From the NCBI RefSeq assembly GCF_043290135.1, contig NC_134710.1, positions 4,678,321 through 4,742,320 on the forward strand: a DNA stretch of 64,000 nucleotides. The letters run 5' to 3'. Positions within the stretch are counted from its first letter, which is position 1, and each line of letters opens with the position of its first letter. The notes beneath the pieces were generated by a model. That model had not been told where the DNA came from. It ran no database searches and saw only the letters and a list, made by a program, of their open reading frames with translations. The position numbers and the translations under genes are program-made. This document shows, one piece after another, positions 10,590 through 21,899 of the stretch. This stretch comes from Rhipicephalus microplus (Eukaryota > Arthropoda > Arachnida > Ixodida > Ixodidae).

Positions 10590-11000
10590 ATTATTGTCTG
10601 TTGGATCTCATTATTTATGAGTCAAAACACGGAAAAACGAGCCCTTAAGTATACACTTCTCTTTGTTCACGAGAACAGGAACCTAGATATGGAAGCAAAC
10701 GCAATGATTGACAACTTGTCAAGAGGAAACTTGAAGTTTCCCCAGCCATGTACTGTGCACATGGTGCTGGTGACAATGCTTGTTGTCGAAAAACTCACCA
10801 AGGGAGAAAACGTAAAGGAATTCTTTGCGCCGAACAACCAATGTGGCATTGTCAGCATCATTACCATCTCACTGCTTGGAGATGTTAAGTTTGAGACTTG
10901 CGAAAATGGCCATACATCTGAGACTATCATGTGGCATTTAGTGCATGTAGCAAAAAACGTTGCTTTTAAAATAAGGCGTTTCGGCGCAGCACATCTTTAA
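10590..11000 (+). pseudogene. Transposase C-terminal fragment, probably P-element/THAP9-like
   Basis: The frame entering from the SINE reads MIDNLSRGNLKFPQPC, VVEKLTKGENVKEFF, FETCENGHTSETIMWHLVHV and ends at 10998-11000. The order (SRG-L-x-P-P block, EKL-KG block, then a CENGH-S block) resembles the extreme C-terminus of THAP9/P-type transposases in ticks. I infer this from motif order only. The open frame's first ~80 codons come from the SINE and are not part of the protein. An AATAAA overlaps the stop (~10998). Confidence 0.45.
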
Positions 11001-12389
11001 TAAACCGTATGGTTCGTCGCAGAAGGTCGGGGGGGGGGGGGGGGGGCAACAGAGGTACAAGCGTCCTGATGCACCAACAACGATCATAGTGGTCTTTGCG
11101 CCCGAGAGTGCTCCCCTCTACCTTTGAGAACAGTGCTGATCTTCTTCATTACACTTTGAACAACTTTTGTAGACTCCAAATGACATTATCCAAAGCACTG
11201 CACAAAAAAGGCTGCTGACAGAAATGTTGAAACCTTGAGCAAAAAATGAGGTGGAATGGCTTTAGCCTTTCGTCCTAATAAAACCATTTCTACAAGTGCA
11301 TTTCTGACTGTCTTACAATTTGATGCCTGTAAAGTGTAAATGCAGACTTAAGTATTTTAGAACCTAACTTGAAACTACAGAAAACTACATTATCAGTATT
11401 ATACACACATTCGCTTATTCAGGTGTAAGATGCAGACCACACAGGACAAAACAAAAAAAACATGCTGGCTTTTAATAAGTGCCTATCGCAGCAGATATAA
11501 TGAGAACTTGAGGAGACGCCGGCCAGGGTGCAAGTGGGCTACTAGCATGACGTCACGCTCTCCCTGGAGGTGCGTTGTCAAAAGTATAAGTGGTGTTGGC
11601 CGGGCCCGGGTTTTCGGGTAGGCCCATGTGCTGCAGCACTGACACAAAATTTTTCCACATTGTTTTTTTTTTTCGTGTTGTTGCAACAGGGAGTTTATGA
11701 CCCACTTATTACGGTTGGGGACCTCGTTTGCCCGAGAACACAAGGGTTATTTATTTGGAAACGTTTTTAGAGGGCCCAGCCGCAGTTACGATTTCAAAGA
11801 GCACCGAGCTAGACAGGAGCAGTTCCAGCAGGGAGGTAAACACAGCTGCCCATGTGAGCATGCAAATTTGTGACATAAAAGAAGAGTGCGAGAGCGCATG
11901 CCGCACTGACAGCCAGCACACGCAAAGCCGCAGGTACAAAGGAACAAATTACAGCTAGTGCAAGAGCAAGGCGCGTGCCAAGCAAGCAGCCAACACGAAC
12001 TCTTGACACAGGTTTGTTTACACCCGTGATGTTGATGTCGACGTCGTGAGGGGCTCTGCATCTCGCTCAGTTGTGCGCCGTGCACTTTAGAATTAAATTA
12101 AAATATGTTCTAGGGTACATTTGTGCTTAATATTTTGTACATGTGTGTCTCCACTAAATCTATATCACTTATTATTTTGACTTCAAAATTTTGTGTCAGT
12201 GCTCCTTTTTTTTTTACATCTTTTGCATCTTTGTAGACTTTTCTGAAGCATTTAAGATTTTTCTGAAGCATGTAGCACACTGCTGACTAATATCTAAACT
12301 TTTTGCGCTCAACCTAGATTAGCTAACCTTTTCATGGGTCTGTAACATTGTTTCTAACCCCTGCAGTTCACCTTTGATAATAAAAGCTT
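11001..12389. other. Stretch without recognisable gene
   Basis: It contains an 18-base G-run (~11029-11046), T-runs at 11666 and 12208, and short frames on both strands around 11430-12085 without motifs. The rest is AT-rich. Confidence 0.4.
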
Positions 12390-13060
12390 CTCACCTCGCT
12401 TGCATCAGGGATGCCGCAGGGTAGCTTCCTTTGCTATTCTCAATTTACAATAATGACATCCTGAACTGTTTATCGATCAAGTGTATTTTACTATTTTTAT
12501 TTTACATTATTAGCCTGCTAAAAAAGTGTTGATGATGACCTATGCCAACAAAGTGACCTAGATAGCATTACCTGTTAATATAAAACATGGCTAAAAACTC
12601 CTGACATTTCAAAATGTAAAATAATCTAATTTACTTGTGAATCAAGTTTGTTCACGCTTTCCTTACAACATCAATAAGCCCACACTGGCTAGAATCGTGC
12701 AGTTTATAAGTACCTAGGCATTCATCTCCCACAATATCTTTCCTGGGTTGGTCATATCCTGACCATTACCAGATCATTCAGGATTCTTCGTTACAGCCTA
12801 CAAACTGCTACTCTGCACATGTGGAAAAATTCTTACAAAGCGTTTGTCCAACCCCAATTAGAGTATGGGTCATCCATCTGGTCACCTCATCAAAACTATT
12901 CAATAGACAAGCTTGAATCTGATGTCTAATACACTGTTGAATTTCCCTTTTATGTTGCAAGCACGCAAGTTCATAATGTATAATACTAATCCCACCAGAC
13001 ATCAGGAGCATCATACTTGCACAGATTTGCTGTACTTGCCGTTGTTCTTGATGCAACCTT
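12390..13060 (+). pseudogene. Non-LTR retrotransposon (CR1/Jockey-like) reverse transcriptase, decayed
   Basis: Pieces of the RT palm and C-terminus survive in three frames. ASGMPQGS (~12405) is followed by NNDILN in another frame, corresponding to the GxPQGSxLGPLLFxIYxND block. The catalytic ADD-type block is not recognisable. KYLGIHL (~12708), FVQPQLEYGSSIWSP (~12843) and KLESVQYT follow in order, as in the C-terminal region of tick LINEs. Frameshifts and stops separate all blocks. It lies just downstream (3') of the last E93 exon, in opposite orientation. Confidence 0.7.
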
Positions 13061-13944
13061 TGCATTTTTCTTATTTTGGTGCATTTTGATATTTACCAAT
13101 TTTTTTTTTACTTTTGTATTTAACCTCCATACGTCTCCAAGGCCTGTAAGGTATTTGTAAGGACATAACTAAATGAAAGATTAATTTGTCTTGGTTTTAT
13201 GCTGTGTGCTTCAACTGTGCCTGGTAATGCCCCAATTTGATACACAGCAGTTGTAGCACAGTGCTGACAGCTTTGTTCCAACACATGAACTGGCAAAAAA
13301 CTCCGTTCATGAGTGAGAACACAGCTCTGTGCTTTTTTTCTATACGCTGCAAAAGGTAAAAATGAACAGAGAAAAAAAATCACTTAGTTTAATCATCTTC
13401 TGAATACAGACTTGGCCACTCAAGGAGATGGAATGTTGACCCCTCCTTTCTTGTACAGTGGTGTCTGCCAATGAGAGACCAGCCATATATCTTGCACTTA
13501 GGGGGATCTCAAAATACAATGGCATGTAGATATCTTCAATAGAAAAAAATCAAGAAACAAACATCTCTGACAAATTAACAAAACAGTAAACATATGATAA
13601 AAAGCAACAACAAACGTGACCGCCGCTGTGTAGGGTCAGCGGGACCAACTGAAATAGGCTTTGCACTAAGTGTGGAATGGGCGCGATATGGCAGTGCGGT
13701 TAAGTCCACTGGCCGCCCAGCCTGAATTATGCGAAAAATACTCTGCATGGAAAAATAGTCTTTCTCTAAGTACACCGGGCAGGCACTTGGCAGGGGCCCT
13801 GGGCCCCGAGGCACGAGATCCGGAAAGCGCCGTCATCACAGTTGGCTCAACAGCAGTCTGATATAAAATACTATCTCTCTCGCCATGGTCATCACAGAGT
13901 AGACTAGCTTATCATGAGGGACGCTTTCCGGCCAGGCACTGGTG
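13061..13944. other. Region 3' of the last visible E93 exon
   Basis: On the minus strand this follows the E93 stop codon and may hold its 3' UTR or, if the stop is skipped by splicing, the start of another intron. No further psq-like or conserved coding block is visible, and I see no clear AATAAA on the minus strand within it. Confidence 0.4.
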
Positions 13945-14427
13945 TCACTTGTCCAGTGTAGACTTGATGAGCGCCTCGAGCAGGCCATCAGGCTGGCGGC
14001 GCTTTTTGGGCCTGAGCAGATGGCGCTCCTTGACCTTGTATTCGAGCGTTGAGTGGGGTACACCAAAGTAGGTGCCCGCACGGTGCACGCTCATCTCTCC
14101 CCGCTGCACGGCGTGCACCGCCTGGATCAGGTGGTCACGGTCGTAGTTGCGGTAACGGCCCCGCTTGGGACGCGTGCGTTTTTCCTCAGTTGGCGGCGCA
14201 GAAGTGGCCTCTGACGAGCTGCTCGAGGCCGCAGTGGAGGGTGCGGCAGGCCGGTATGATGGCACCTTGAGGATCACATCGGCAGGAGCCGGACGTCGTG
14301 CTTCGGCCAGTCGCTCGTGTGCCAGCAGCCGGATCAGGTCGGACACCACAGGTAGTGCAGGCGCCTTGTTCACTGTCTGCTCCTCAGATGTGGGGTGCAG
14401 TGCCAGCTGTTGAATGCTCGACAGGAA
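13945..14427 (-). CDS. E93: E93 (Eip93F/Mblk-1-like) exon with second pipsqueak HTH domain
   Basis: E93 is a nuclear, DNA-binding transcription factor of the ecdysone cascade with two psq-type helix-turn-helix domains (honeybee Mblk-1, vertebrate LCOR relatives). This exon begins after an excellent acceptor (pyrimidine-rich stretch ending GTGGTGCAG, AG at 14428-14429) in phase 0. It encodes 160 residues: a helix FLSSIQQLAL, a second predicted helix DLIRLLAHERL (~30-40), a Pro/Ala/Ser linker (~45-80), a basic KRTRPKRGR stretch (~83-91), then the psq domain (~90-137) with RYRNYDRDHL and GVPHSTLEYKVKER, then RPKKRR. It ends LIKSTLDK and a TGA at 13945-13947. The upstream ATG at 14499 is intronic and not a start. 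Codon use is GC-rich, unlike the AT-rich surroundings. Whether the TGA is the real end is uncertain. Confidence 0.9.
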   Translation of the reverse strand, partial: FLSSIQQLALHPTSEEQTVNKAPALPVVSDLIRLLAHERLAEARRPAPADVILKVPSYRPAAPSTAASSSSSEATSAPPTEEKRTRPKRGRYRNYDRDHLIQAVHAVQRGEMSVHRAGTYFGVPHSTLEYKVKERHLLRPKKRRQPDGLLEALIKSTLDK

Positions 14428-14631
14428 CTGCACCACAATCATTAACAACAAAGCCAGCTTCAAGTGCCATGCCGAGAGATCCAAGTTTGGGCATTGCATC
14501 TGTAAATTATGCTAGCACGGCGCAATAATTTTCAACATCTGATGACACAGTTCAAGCCACTATTTTTCGTTTGTGGGAACTATAGTTGGCAAAGCCTTTT
14601 AGAGAATTAAACACATTTATGCTCAAGTAGA

Positions 14632-14760
14632 GTTAGACCTCGATATCACCAATTCCCTAAAGTTAGCAATTTTTTTACTTTGTCATATCGATAATTTGTT
14701 GAACTGAGATTCACTTGTAAGCAAGAAACATTGCAGAAATGTTCAAAAATACAGCACTAT
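14632..14760. repeat. Tigger/pogo-type MITE end fragment
   Basis: AGTTAGACCTCGATATCACC resembles the CCTCGATATAACGAA-type terminal repeats found intact at 21433. Only one end is visible. Confidence 0.35.
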
Positions 14761-15379
14761 GAAAAAAACTAATTTCAGTTATGCAAAAAACAGACTGTAT
14801 CGAACCGGACATTCATCGGCCACAATTTAATGCCATGCTGGCAAAGTACTCTTTACAGTGCTGTACATCCCATTTAAAGCGATACTGCAAAAATTTTTCG
14901 ACATGGTCAGAAAACGCTGTCGATCGGTAGGTAGTTGTGGCTCCCGAGAACACCCGAGCCAATTATTATAGCACAGAAGTCAAATGTGCCCCCGTAGATA
15001 AACCTCTATCAGGTAGATATGAAATACAAACAAAATGAAATATCGCCAACCAAAATGAAATTTTAAAATATTAAACATGTTTCAGTTATTGTACTGTAGT
15101 CTTGTTCACAGTAAAGAGGCCCAGCAAAGTGGACTTTCGTCCATTTTAGAACGCTGCCATGACACCTGGCATACGCTGGTGGCAGATTGCCATCATTTCT
15201 GTTCAGCATTATTTTTCTTAAGTCTGAATAAAAACAGATTCCAGACATGGATGCCAAACACCAGTTCTTTCCTTTGCGATAACCATTGTTTTGGCCCAAT
15301 TAATGTCATATCAAATGTAGCCACGTGTTGCACAAGTCATGTCATGACCCTCCACGAGGGATGGCAATGCCCGCTTATA

Positions 15380-16131
15380 ACGAACCTGAGCCTGAAGTGG
15401 CATTTGTTCACTGTATCCCGAAGTTCTTAGTAAATGAAACACAGCTTTCGAAAAAATTTCGAGTGAAAACACAAATTTTTTTGCCCAAAAAAGTCTCTGA
15501 TGTACGTGTTTCAAAGAGACGAAGCGATAAGGGCGGTCTCGAGTTCATTTAAAACAGCAGGGTGCTCGTTCGCCGAGGCCCGTGGCATAAGCTGCAAGAG
15601 GCACTGGCTTCAAAGTTTTGTCGCTCTCGCAATCCGGTTCCTCCAAATCGCTCTCGCCACGCACTTCATTCACAATGCCCTAATCCGTGCATGGTTCCGC
15701 AGTGTCGGCATCATCATCGGCCGTAATTAAACCATCGCAACAGATGTCCCACCCGCTCTCCAGGTCGGAGTCGACGACGCGCTGCCACGAACCGCTGCCG
15801 GAGTGATCCTGTTCGGAAGCTTCAGGCTCGGCATCGGGCCTGACGTCGACTAAGTCGGCCTCGCGAGGACAGTTTAGTGCACATGTAGCCGTCATCGCCG
15901 CCTACGAAATTTCCCCCATCTCCACAGCTGAATATCGGGACCCCCGAAGCAGCAAGTTGGCTACCAGGTGGTCAACAGCTATGAGAAAGTCCTCCGAAAT
16001 GCGGCACCTAACGCACGGATTTCGCTCAAGCCAAGCGGTCACACTTTCGACGTTTTGTTGAGTGGCAGGAAAAAGCGTGAAAGGCCTCCCGTCCGCCATC
16101 CTGCCCCCCCCCACACACACACACGCACGCA

Positions 16132-16167
<36 letters not shown>

Positions 16168-17300
16168 AAAAACGAGCAAGACGTGCATACGCGACTGGCA
16201 TACCAGAACGCGTGGAACAGCTCTGGGCCTGTTTTTTAGTCAGAAAACGAAACTTCTGAATTCGAGCCAGCGTGGCTGGTGTCGCGGAGAAATGGAGATG
16301 GGCGAAGGAGTTCCGATCTAGAGAAGAGAGCAGTTTTGCGAGATAAGGGCAAGGAGTTGCGATAGAGTGAAGGGAGAAGAGGACACAGCGGAAGGGCGAC
16401 CTTGAAAACGAAAACACACGGGAAAGAGGTACGTTGGGTAGCTTGCTTGAAAGGTCCGCAAAATGCGCAACTCGCACGTAGAAAAACATGAAAGAGTGCC
16501 AGCGTGCGTAGAAATCAAAGCACGTTCACCTGGATCGGTGCGCGCCGTGGTGTTCAAAGAATCGGCAGCCGTGGTCAAAAAATCGTTTTGTTGCACTGGC
16601 AGGTTTGCGTGGCCTCACCAGCTTCGATATTTCCTGATTCGTTCAACACAAATTAACAGCCGTTTTCGTGCTTTTGAACGCGTGCGGAGGGCATGCTGAG
16701 CAGAGGGCGAAGTGGGCGAAAACAAGTTCTAAACACAACACGAACTGCAAATTATCAGAGTTGGTGGGGTCGCGTACACGACTGCACTAGATGCACACGA
16801 TCGGATACAGTTGGTGGCCGACGATGTTGGCAAATGGTCTTATCACTCCAGGCCGGTGACGCCAACGACAGTACCAGCGATCAAAAACAGGGTAGATGGC
16901 CGACCGGTCTTCGAAAGATTGGTGGCAGTGTGAAAACACGGGCCTCGTCTGGCGATGCGGGTACTCAGAGTAGCAGGGGGGGGCAAAGGACGTAGGTGTG
17001 GGTAACAAAAAGGGGTCGGGGAGAGCGGCAACTAGAGGGGCGCAGAGGCAGGGTCAGCGTTTAACAATAAGAACGTATAAGCCCCTTGCCGATGTCTGAT
17101 CGGTGGTCGAAAAGTGCTGGTTTGCTGGGAAGTCAGCAGAGCGCCGACTCCATTCGCTGTAACCGATCAGCGGCGCTCGGAGACGTTCGTTGTAAGTGCG
17201 AATTTGTGCCATTGAACCAATGCATATTTTTACGGTCACGCGGATATTGTTCGTTCTAAGCGAAAGTTCGTTTTAAGTGGGGCCATTATATGGGCTCGAC
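15380..17300 (-). mobile_element. Tigger-like DNA transposon remnant
   Basis: The right end (17306 leftwards, minus strand) reads CAGTCGAGCCCATATAATGG with AAAACGAAC/AGAACGAAC repeats, a Tigger-type terminus. On the minus strand near 15895-15540 an acidic stretch (VRPDAEPEASEQD, ITADDDADTAEP, DLEEPDCESD) resembles the C-terminal tail of tick Tigger transposases. The catalytic domain is not recognisable. A (CA)n microsatellite lies inside. Left boundary uncertain. Confidence 0.4.
16112..16167. repeat. (CA)n microsatellite with CG interruptions
   Basis: ACACACACGCACGCACGCGC is followed by about 13 perfect CA units, preceded by a C-run. The Val-Cys and His-Thr frames here are artefacts. Confidence 0.95.
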
Positions 17301-19303
17301 TGTACTACTAAATAGGTGCGTTGGATACCACAGTTTTCTTTCAGACATCATTCATGAGATGTCTTTAGTCATATTTCAAAGTTGCTATACTCTCCTCTAT
17401 ATAAACATAGTCGCAGTCTGCACACAGGGTTTCATAAACAATACCTGGGAACTTTTTTTTCTTGAGTGGGTCCTTCACCTGCACCAGTTCGTGCTGAAGT
17501 TTTGGGCAGGAACATGCGCAATGTGTATGTCGAACGTCTATAGAACCTGTAACAATGCTTCACTGACACCTGGCACATAGAGAATGGCTGCATGAGCTTA
17601 GCGCTGCTATGTGCATCATCGGTTCATGTGTGGTGCTCTACGAAACAAATGAAACTGATTGGGTACCCGTTGTCAGAAAGTCCACATCGCACTTTGGCAC
17701 AGTCAGCGTCACTGGAGCAAATCCTGTGTGCTCCTTGTACCAGAAAACGTTTGTGGCAGGCTGGGTGGACCAACTGATAATGAAGGTAACGTACGGTGTG
17801 TGTTGCTTTCCTGAAGACACAAAAAGTCACAGCTTTGCCCCTAAGGCAAAACAATGAATGTGATTGCAGCACATTTGAACAACACGCGAATAAGCATCTC
17901 AGTTATTACTAAGCTGTGACTGAAAAGCGCGCCCTTTTCACAAATGGAGACTGTGCAGCAAGTGCGGTGACCTTTGTGCGCCCAGTAACTACAACAGAAT
18001 CGTTCCGGTGAAAACCCAAGGCGTATGATTCTCCCCACCGCGAGACTAGTGCGTGCACACGTGAGCGTCTACCCCCTCACCTCTCTGTTGGGCAAAACAC
18101 GCATGGGGAATGAAAGCACGTTCCCGTGCCGTGAGTATCTGGTGACACTAGAGTAACTGTATATGCTACCTTTATAAGTAGCAAAGTAGCATTTTCTTTT
18201 CCAACGCCGCTAGCAACCATGAACTGTGGAGCTGGCGCACAGGCCACAGCGCCAAAAGCGGACGCCATTCACTTAAAATCTATCAAGTGACCATCATGCA
18301 CTCTGTAGCTTTTTAGCTACGAACTGGTGCTTTTATTTGCTTTAGATTCATGTCCCCAAGTTTCGACAGCAAAGTATTTGCGTGAATTGGGCACCATTTC
18401 TTGTGAAAAACATACTGAAATAATCAATGCTGTAGGCTTAGTGGAACACTCCTTCAATCTCAGGGGACCTATATTTTGCGCTTGTGAGTTGTTGCTTATC
18501 TTCCAGCTGGCCCCACTTGACCATGCAGCATCGGCAGTGCATGCTATTCAGCACCGGACAAACTAAATAATGCTTTTGAACTCCCATGGCACAGTACCGA
18601 AAGCAGGTGTTTCTTTTTTCCCCGGTCGTTGAGACGCCAGACACATCGACTGGCAATCGGTGACACATTTCGTTGATCGGCGGCAGGCTTAAAGGGACAC
18701 TAAAGGCAACTATCAAGTCGGCGTTATTGCTGAAATTGTGGTCCATTAACCTCGCAGTGTTACTTTTGTGCTAAGGAAGGGCTTATTTTAAAATAAAATC
18801 ACATTTTAGTGGCCTGCATCAGGTTAGTGCACTTCAAATTACCTGCTTAAAGAAGTAGACCGACTCACGTCACTGTTCCGTGCACAACGTTGCCCGGCTT
18901 TACTGCGCGGTTGCCGACGCTAGTAGACAGATCGAAAGCACCGGGAGCCACAGCCGCAACAGTGGCCATTGATCAATTTCCTGCCATTACTCCGAAATTG
19001 CAGACGTGTTTTGCTTCAACTGCGCCCCACTAGATAGCCCAACCTGTCCAGTGTAAGCACGTAAAAATTGAATTTTTGAACCCCTCACGACATTACCCAT
19101 AGTAATGGCCGGCGGTTCTTTTTTCCATGAATCAAACAGAAACGAACAAGCAGCATTTTATGCGTCTCTTGATGCACGGAAGGTTCTTTATTTAATACAG
19201 CTAGATCGATTACTAGTGATTAATGGTAGGCGGTTCGCCCAATGCCATTGGTGTATTATTTGAGAATGTCCAATTGCAGGGAATGTATTCTTATGCAGTT
19301 ACC

Positions 19304-19821
19304 TTAACCCTTTCAGCCCTGGATTTTTTATTCTGGTCGGATACACTTTTTGTGCGCGTTTTTCTCGTAAGTAGGACCTCAGAAGACCACAAACAAAAAA
19401 TTGAGCCACTGGTACAAGCATTTTTGGATTAATTAACGTGGTATCAAACTAGGTAATTAGGGCCCAGTGATTGAAAAATAAAAAAAATGGTTTATTTTTT
19501 CCTGGAAATCAATGGTGTACACAAAATGAAAAACAACGTCTTACTTTTCAGCCTAATACTCACTGAGACAGTTTCTATACGCCGTCCCAAAAATGGCGCT
19601 TACCCGCCTCAACTTACGCGCCTCGGCTTCACGAAAGACCTCTGTTGCGCTTCTTCTTTGTGGCTGCTACCTCCACAAACGTGCCGCAATATTGATGTCA
19701 ATTGCAGTGGGGACCATTGAAGAACTATACCCCAAGAATGAGCAGTATTGATTACGTTTCCGAGATACTTGGGGAAATGTGCGGTGGTGTCAATTGACAC
19801 CGCCAGGACCGAAAGGGTTAA
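19304..19821. mobile_element. Inner MITE 1, piggyBac-like ends (TTAACCCTTTC)
   Basis: TTAA (19304-19307) is followed by CCCTTTCAGCCCTGG. The right end reads CCAGGACCGAAAGGG then TTAA (19818-19821). Body about 510 bp, non-coding. TTAA plus a CCCTTTC inverted repeat is typical of piggyBac-mobilised MITEs. Confidence 0.8.
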
Positions 19822-20388
19822 AAGGGCCCTGAAACACTTTTTTGAGTAACCATGAAATTAATTTACTGGAAAAGCGTATTGCCTCAAAAAATCAATGCCA
19901 CAAAAAATTTCAAGAATCTGTCCAGTACAAGCGGAGTTACAAAGATTTGTCTCACGCTGCAATAGCATTCTCTCGTCCCAATGAAATCGCTGGAAGCTAA
20001 GCAGGGAGGGATGGGAGGGGCAAACAAAAAATGTCACGCACGCCTCCTGACCTTGAGCACTGTTTCTTCGAATGCACGGGTTTCTCAGTGAGATCGCGGG
20101 CACACGCGCAGAGAAGTAGTGGCCTCCCGCGACGATCTCTGTAACGACCGAGCACGCCATGTTCAAATCAGCCAATGGCTGATAGATGGGCTTACTACGA
20201 GTGATTTTTGGGCTTGTTTTGTGATTTGTCGGGAGAAGAGAAAGCAATTTTTAGCTGACTGTGATAATTTATTACGAATTCCAGGCCATGTGCTGTGCCA
20301 TAATATTTGGCTCATGTGTTGTCGGGAGCTTCTACTAACGATCGGCGTTTTCTCACCATACTCAAAAAGTGTTGCAGGGCCCCTTTAA
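19818..20388. mobile_element. Inner MITE 2 (ends AAGGGCCCTGAAACACTTTT)
   Basis: TTAA (19818-19821), shared with MITE 1, is followed by AAGGGCCCTGAAACACTTTT. The right end reads TACTCAAAAAGTGTTGCAGG GCCCCTT and TTAA at 20385-20388. The inverted repeat is about 28 bases with few mismatches. Body about 563 bp, non-coding. Confidence 0.82.
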
Positions 20389-20498
20389 TTTCTCGGTAAG
20401 TAAGGCACTGCTGTTGATAATATTGTCGTTTTACATGTTGTCATATATTGAGCTTTCACTGTGACGTAAATTGTAATTTGAATTTAGTGTCCCTTTAA

Positions 20499-21430
20499 GA
20501 AAGTCGCCTGCAAAAACAAAGCTTTGCTTCACCGCATAACTGCGGTTGCTAACCAGGCAATATGTTGGACCTATGCGCTACTCTGTTCTTGTGGGGAGCA
20601 TACACAGTTACTCTACGCAATGCGGGCTCATTGCGCCATCTTGCTGGTAATACTGAAAACACCTTAGTTTCGCCGAGATGGGCGTTGCCAGCGGTAAGTG
20701 GTATGTATAAAGAGCTTGCAGTTTTAACCTTGAAGGAGGTGCTTCTTCGTGCCTCAGCGGCTAACACTTCGCACTCACAAGCAAGAGCTCAAACGTTCCA
20801 TACCGTGCACCAGAGTATTTTCCTGGGTTATTTTTCTTTTTTACATTTTGATATAAATAGATACATATACATATACGGTGAATGACGCCAATATCAGCGG
20901 CAAAATCCAGCTGAGAGTGTCTATATAATTGCTATTGCAATGAAAGAATGGCGGCCATTTTTTTTCTTTTTACAAGTATGTCCAGGAAAGGCAGACGACT
21001 GCACCGTCGCTACGTGCACGGTGAAGCCCCAAGCTCGTGCAGCCATTCCCTATGTGCCAGGTGTCAGTGAAGCTTTGGCACGGGTTCTACGAATGTTATT
21101 TACACGGTGTGTAAGTTCCTGCCCGTAAACTTAAACGCGAACAGGTGCGTATGAAGGACCCACTCAAGAAAGGAATGTTCCCAGGAATTGTTTATGAAAT
21201 CCCATATCCCATGTGCAGACTGCAACTATGTTTATATTGGGGAGAGCAGCAACTCTGAAAGATGACTGAAAGGCTACATGAATGACTCCTAAAAGAATAA
21301 TGTGGTACTTTAATGCAAGTACTTTGATATTGCTGATGTGTTTTGTTGTAGCGTTGCCCGTCGTTTAGTCATGTCGCTCTAATGTCCATATGCATATGTC
21401 ATACGCACATGACCAGCTTCCGGAATGAAC
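20499..21430. other. Stretch without recognisable gene
   Basis: Short open frames only. A segment near 20850-20940 (ATATACGGTGAATGACGCC, CTATATAATTGCTATTGC) looks like a dispersed-repeat tail, and a related word occurs around 53190 and 59385. No family named. Confidence 0.35.
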
Positions 21431-21432
21431 TA

Positions 21433-21607
21433 CACTCAAACCTCGATATAACGAACCCAAATATAACAAAATATTGATTATGACGAAGTAAATGAACATT
21501 AGTCTTGTAATAGATATAGTGTCAGAAATATGTTCTTATAAAAATTTTCTGATATAACAAACTTATTTTCTTGTAAGATGCAACTTTGTTATAATGAGGT
21601 TTGAATG
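21433..21607. mobile_element. Tigger/pogo-type MITE, about 175 bp
   Basis: The left end CACTCAAACCTCGATATAAC matches, in inverted orientation, the right end GTTATAATGAGGTTTGAATG. The middle is AT-rich and non-coding (GATATAACAAA motif repeated). A TA precedes the left end. Confidence 0.75.
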
Positions 21608-21827
21608 CATCAGCACTATTGTATCCTGGACATAGTTCCTGCAGTTTCAGTTTCAGTGTTTACATTGGCAACACTGCATCCTTGCGATTGTATTATAGCG
21701 AAAGCTGTTATGAGATCAGAACACGGGTCACGCGTGGCGCCGTAGTTGTCAATAGCCGCTGCTGGTGTCCGTAACCAGTGCCGCAATAAATAAATAAATG
21801 AATAAAAAACTCTGTCAATAAAAACAC

Positions 21828-21896
21828 TGACACAATGTGATTCAAACCTGGGTCCACTGCGTGCCAGCCCAGTATTATGCCACTGAACCATGCCAG
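21828..21896 (-). repeat. tRNA(Gly)-like SINE head
   Basis: On the minus strand TGGTTCAGTGGCATAATACT (A box) is followed by CCAGGTTTGAATCAC (B box). The order and spacing resemble tRNA-Gly but the acceptor stem does not close. A TAAA-repeat (AAATAAATAAATG on the plus strand) lies downstream. Confidence 0.6.
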
Positions 21897-21899
21897 CAC

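Larger units (their letters stand above)
18689..20498. mobile_element. Outer TTAA-flanked MITE (ends AGGGACACTAAA)
   Basis: TTAA at 18689-18692 is followed by AGGGACACTAAAGGCAA. At the other end AATTTAGTGTCCCT is followed by TTAA (20495-20498), giving an inverted repeat of about 14-16 bases. Its own sequence is 18693-19303 plus 20389-20494; two other TTAA-flanked MITEs occupy the middle. Size without insertions is about 0.7 kb. TTAA target duplication indicates a piggyBac- or Kolobok-type transposase acted in trans. Confidence 0.8.

Noticed and set aside
13861..13945. E93 coding continuing past the TGA in another frame
   Set aside because: No conserved residues follow in any frame, and the only donor-like GT is weak; left as an open question.
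15968..16489. Long open frames over the CA repeat on both strands
   Set aside because: They are driven by the microsatellite (His-Thr or Val-Cys runs); no conserved domain.
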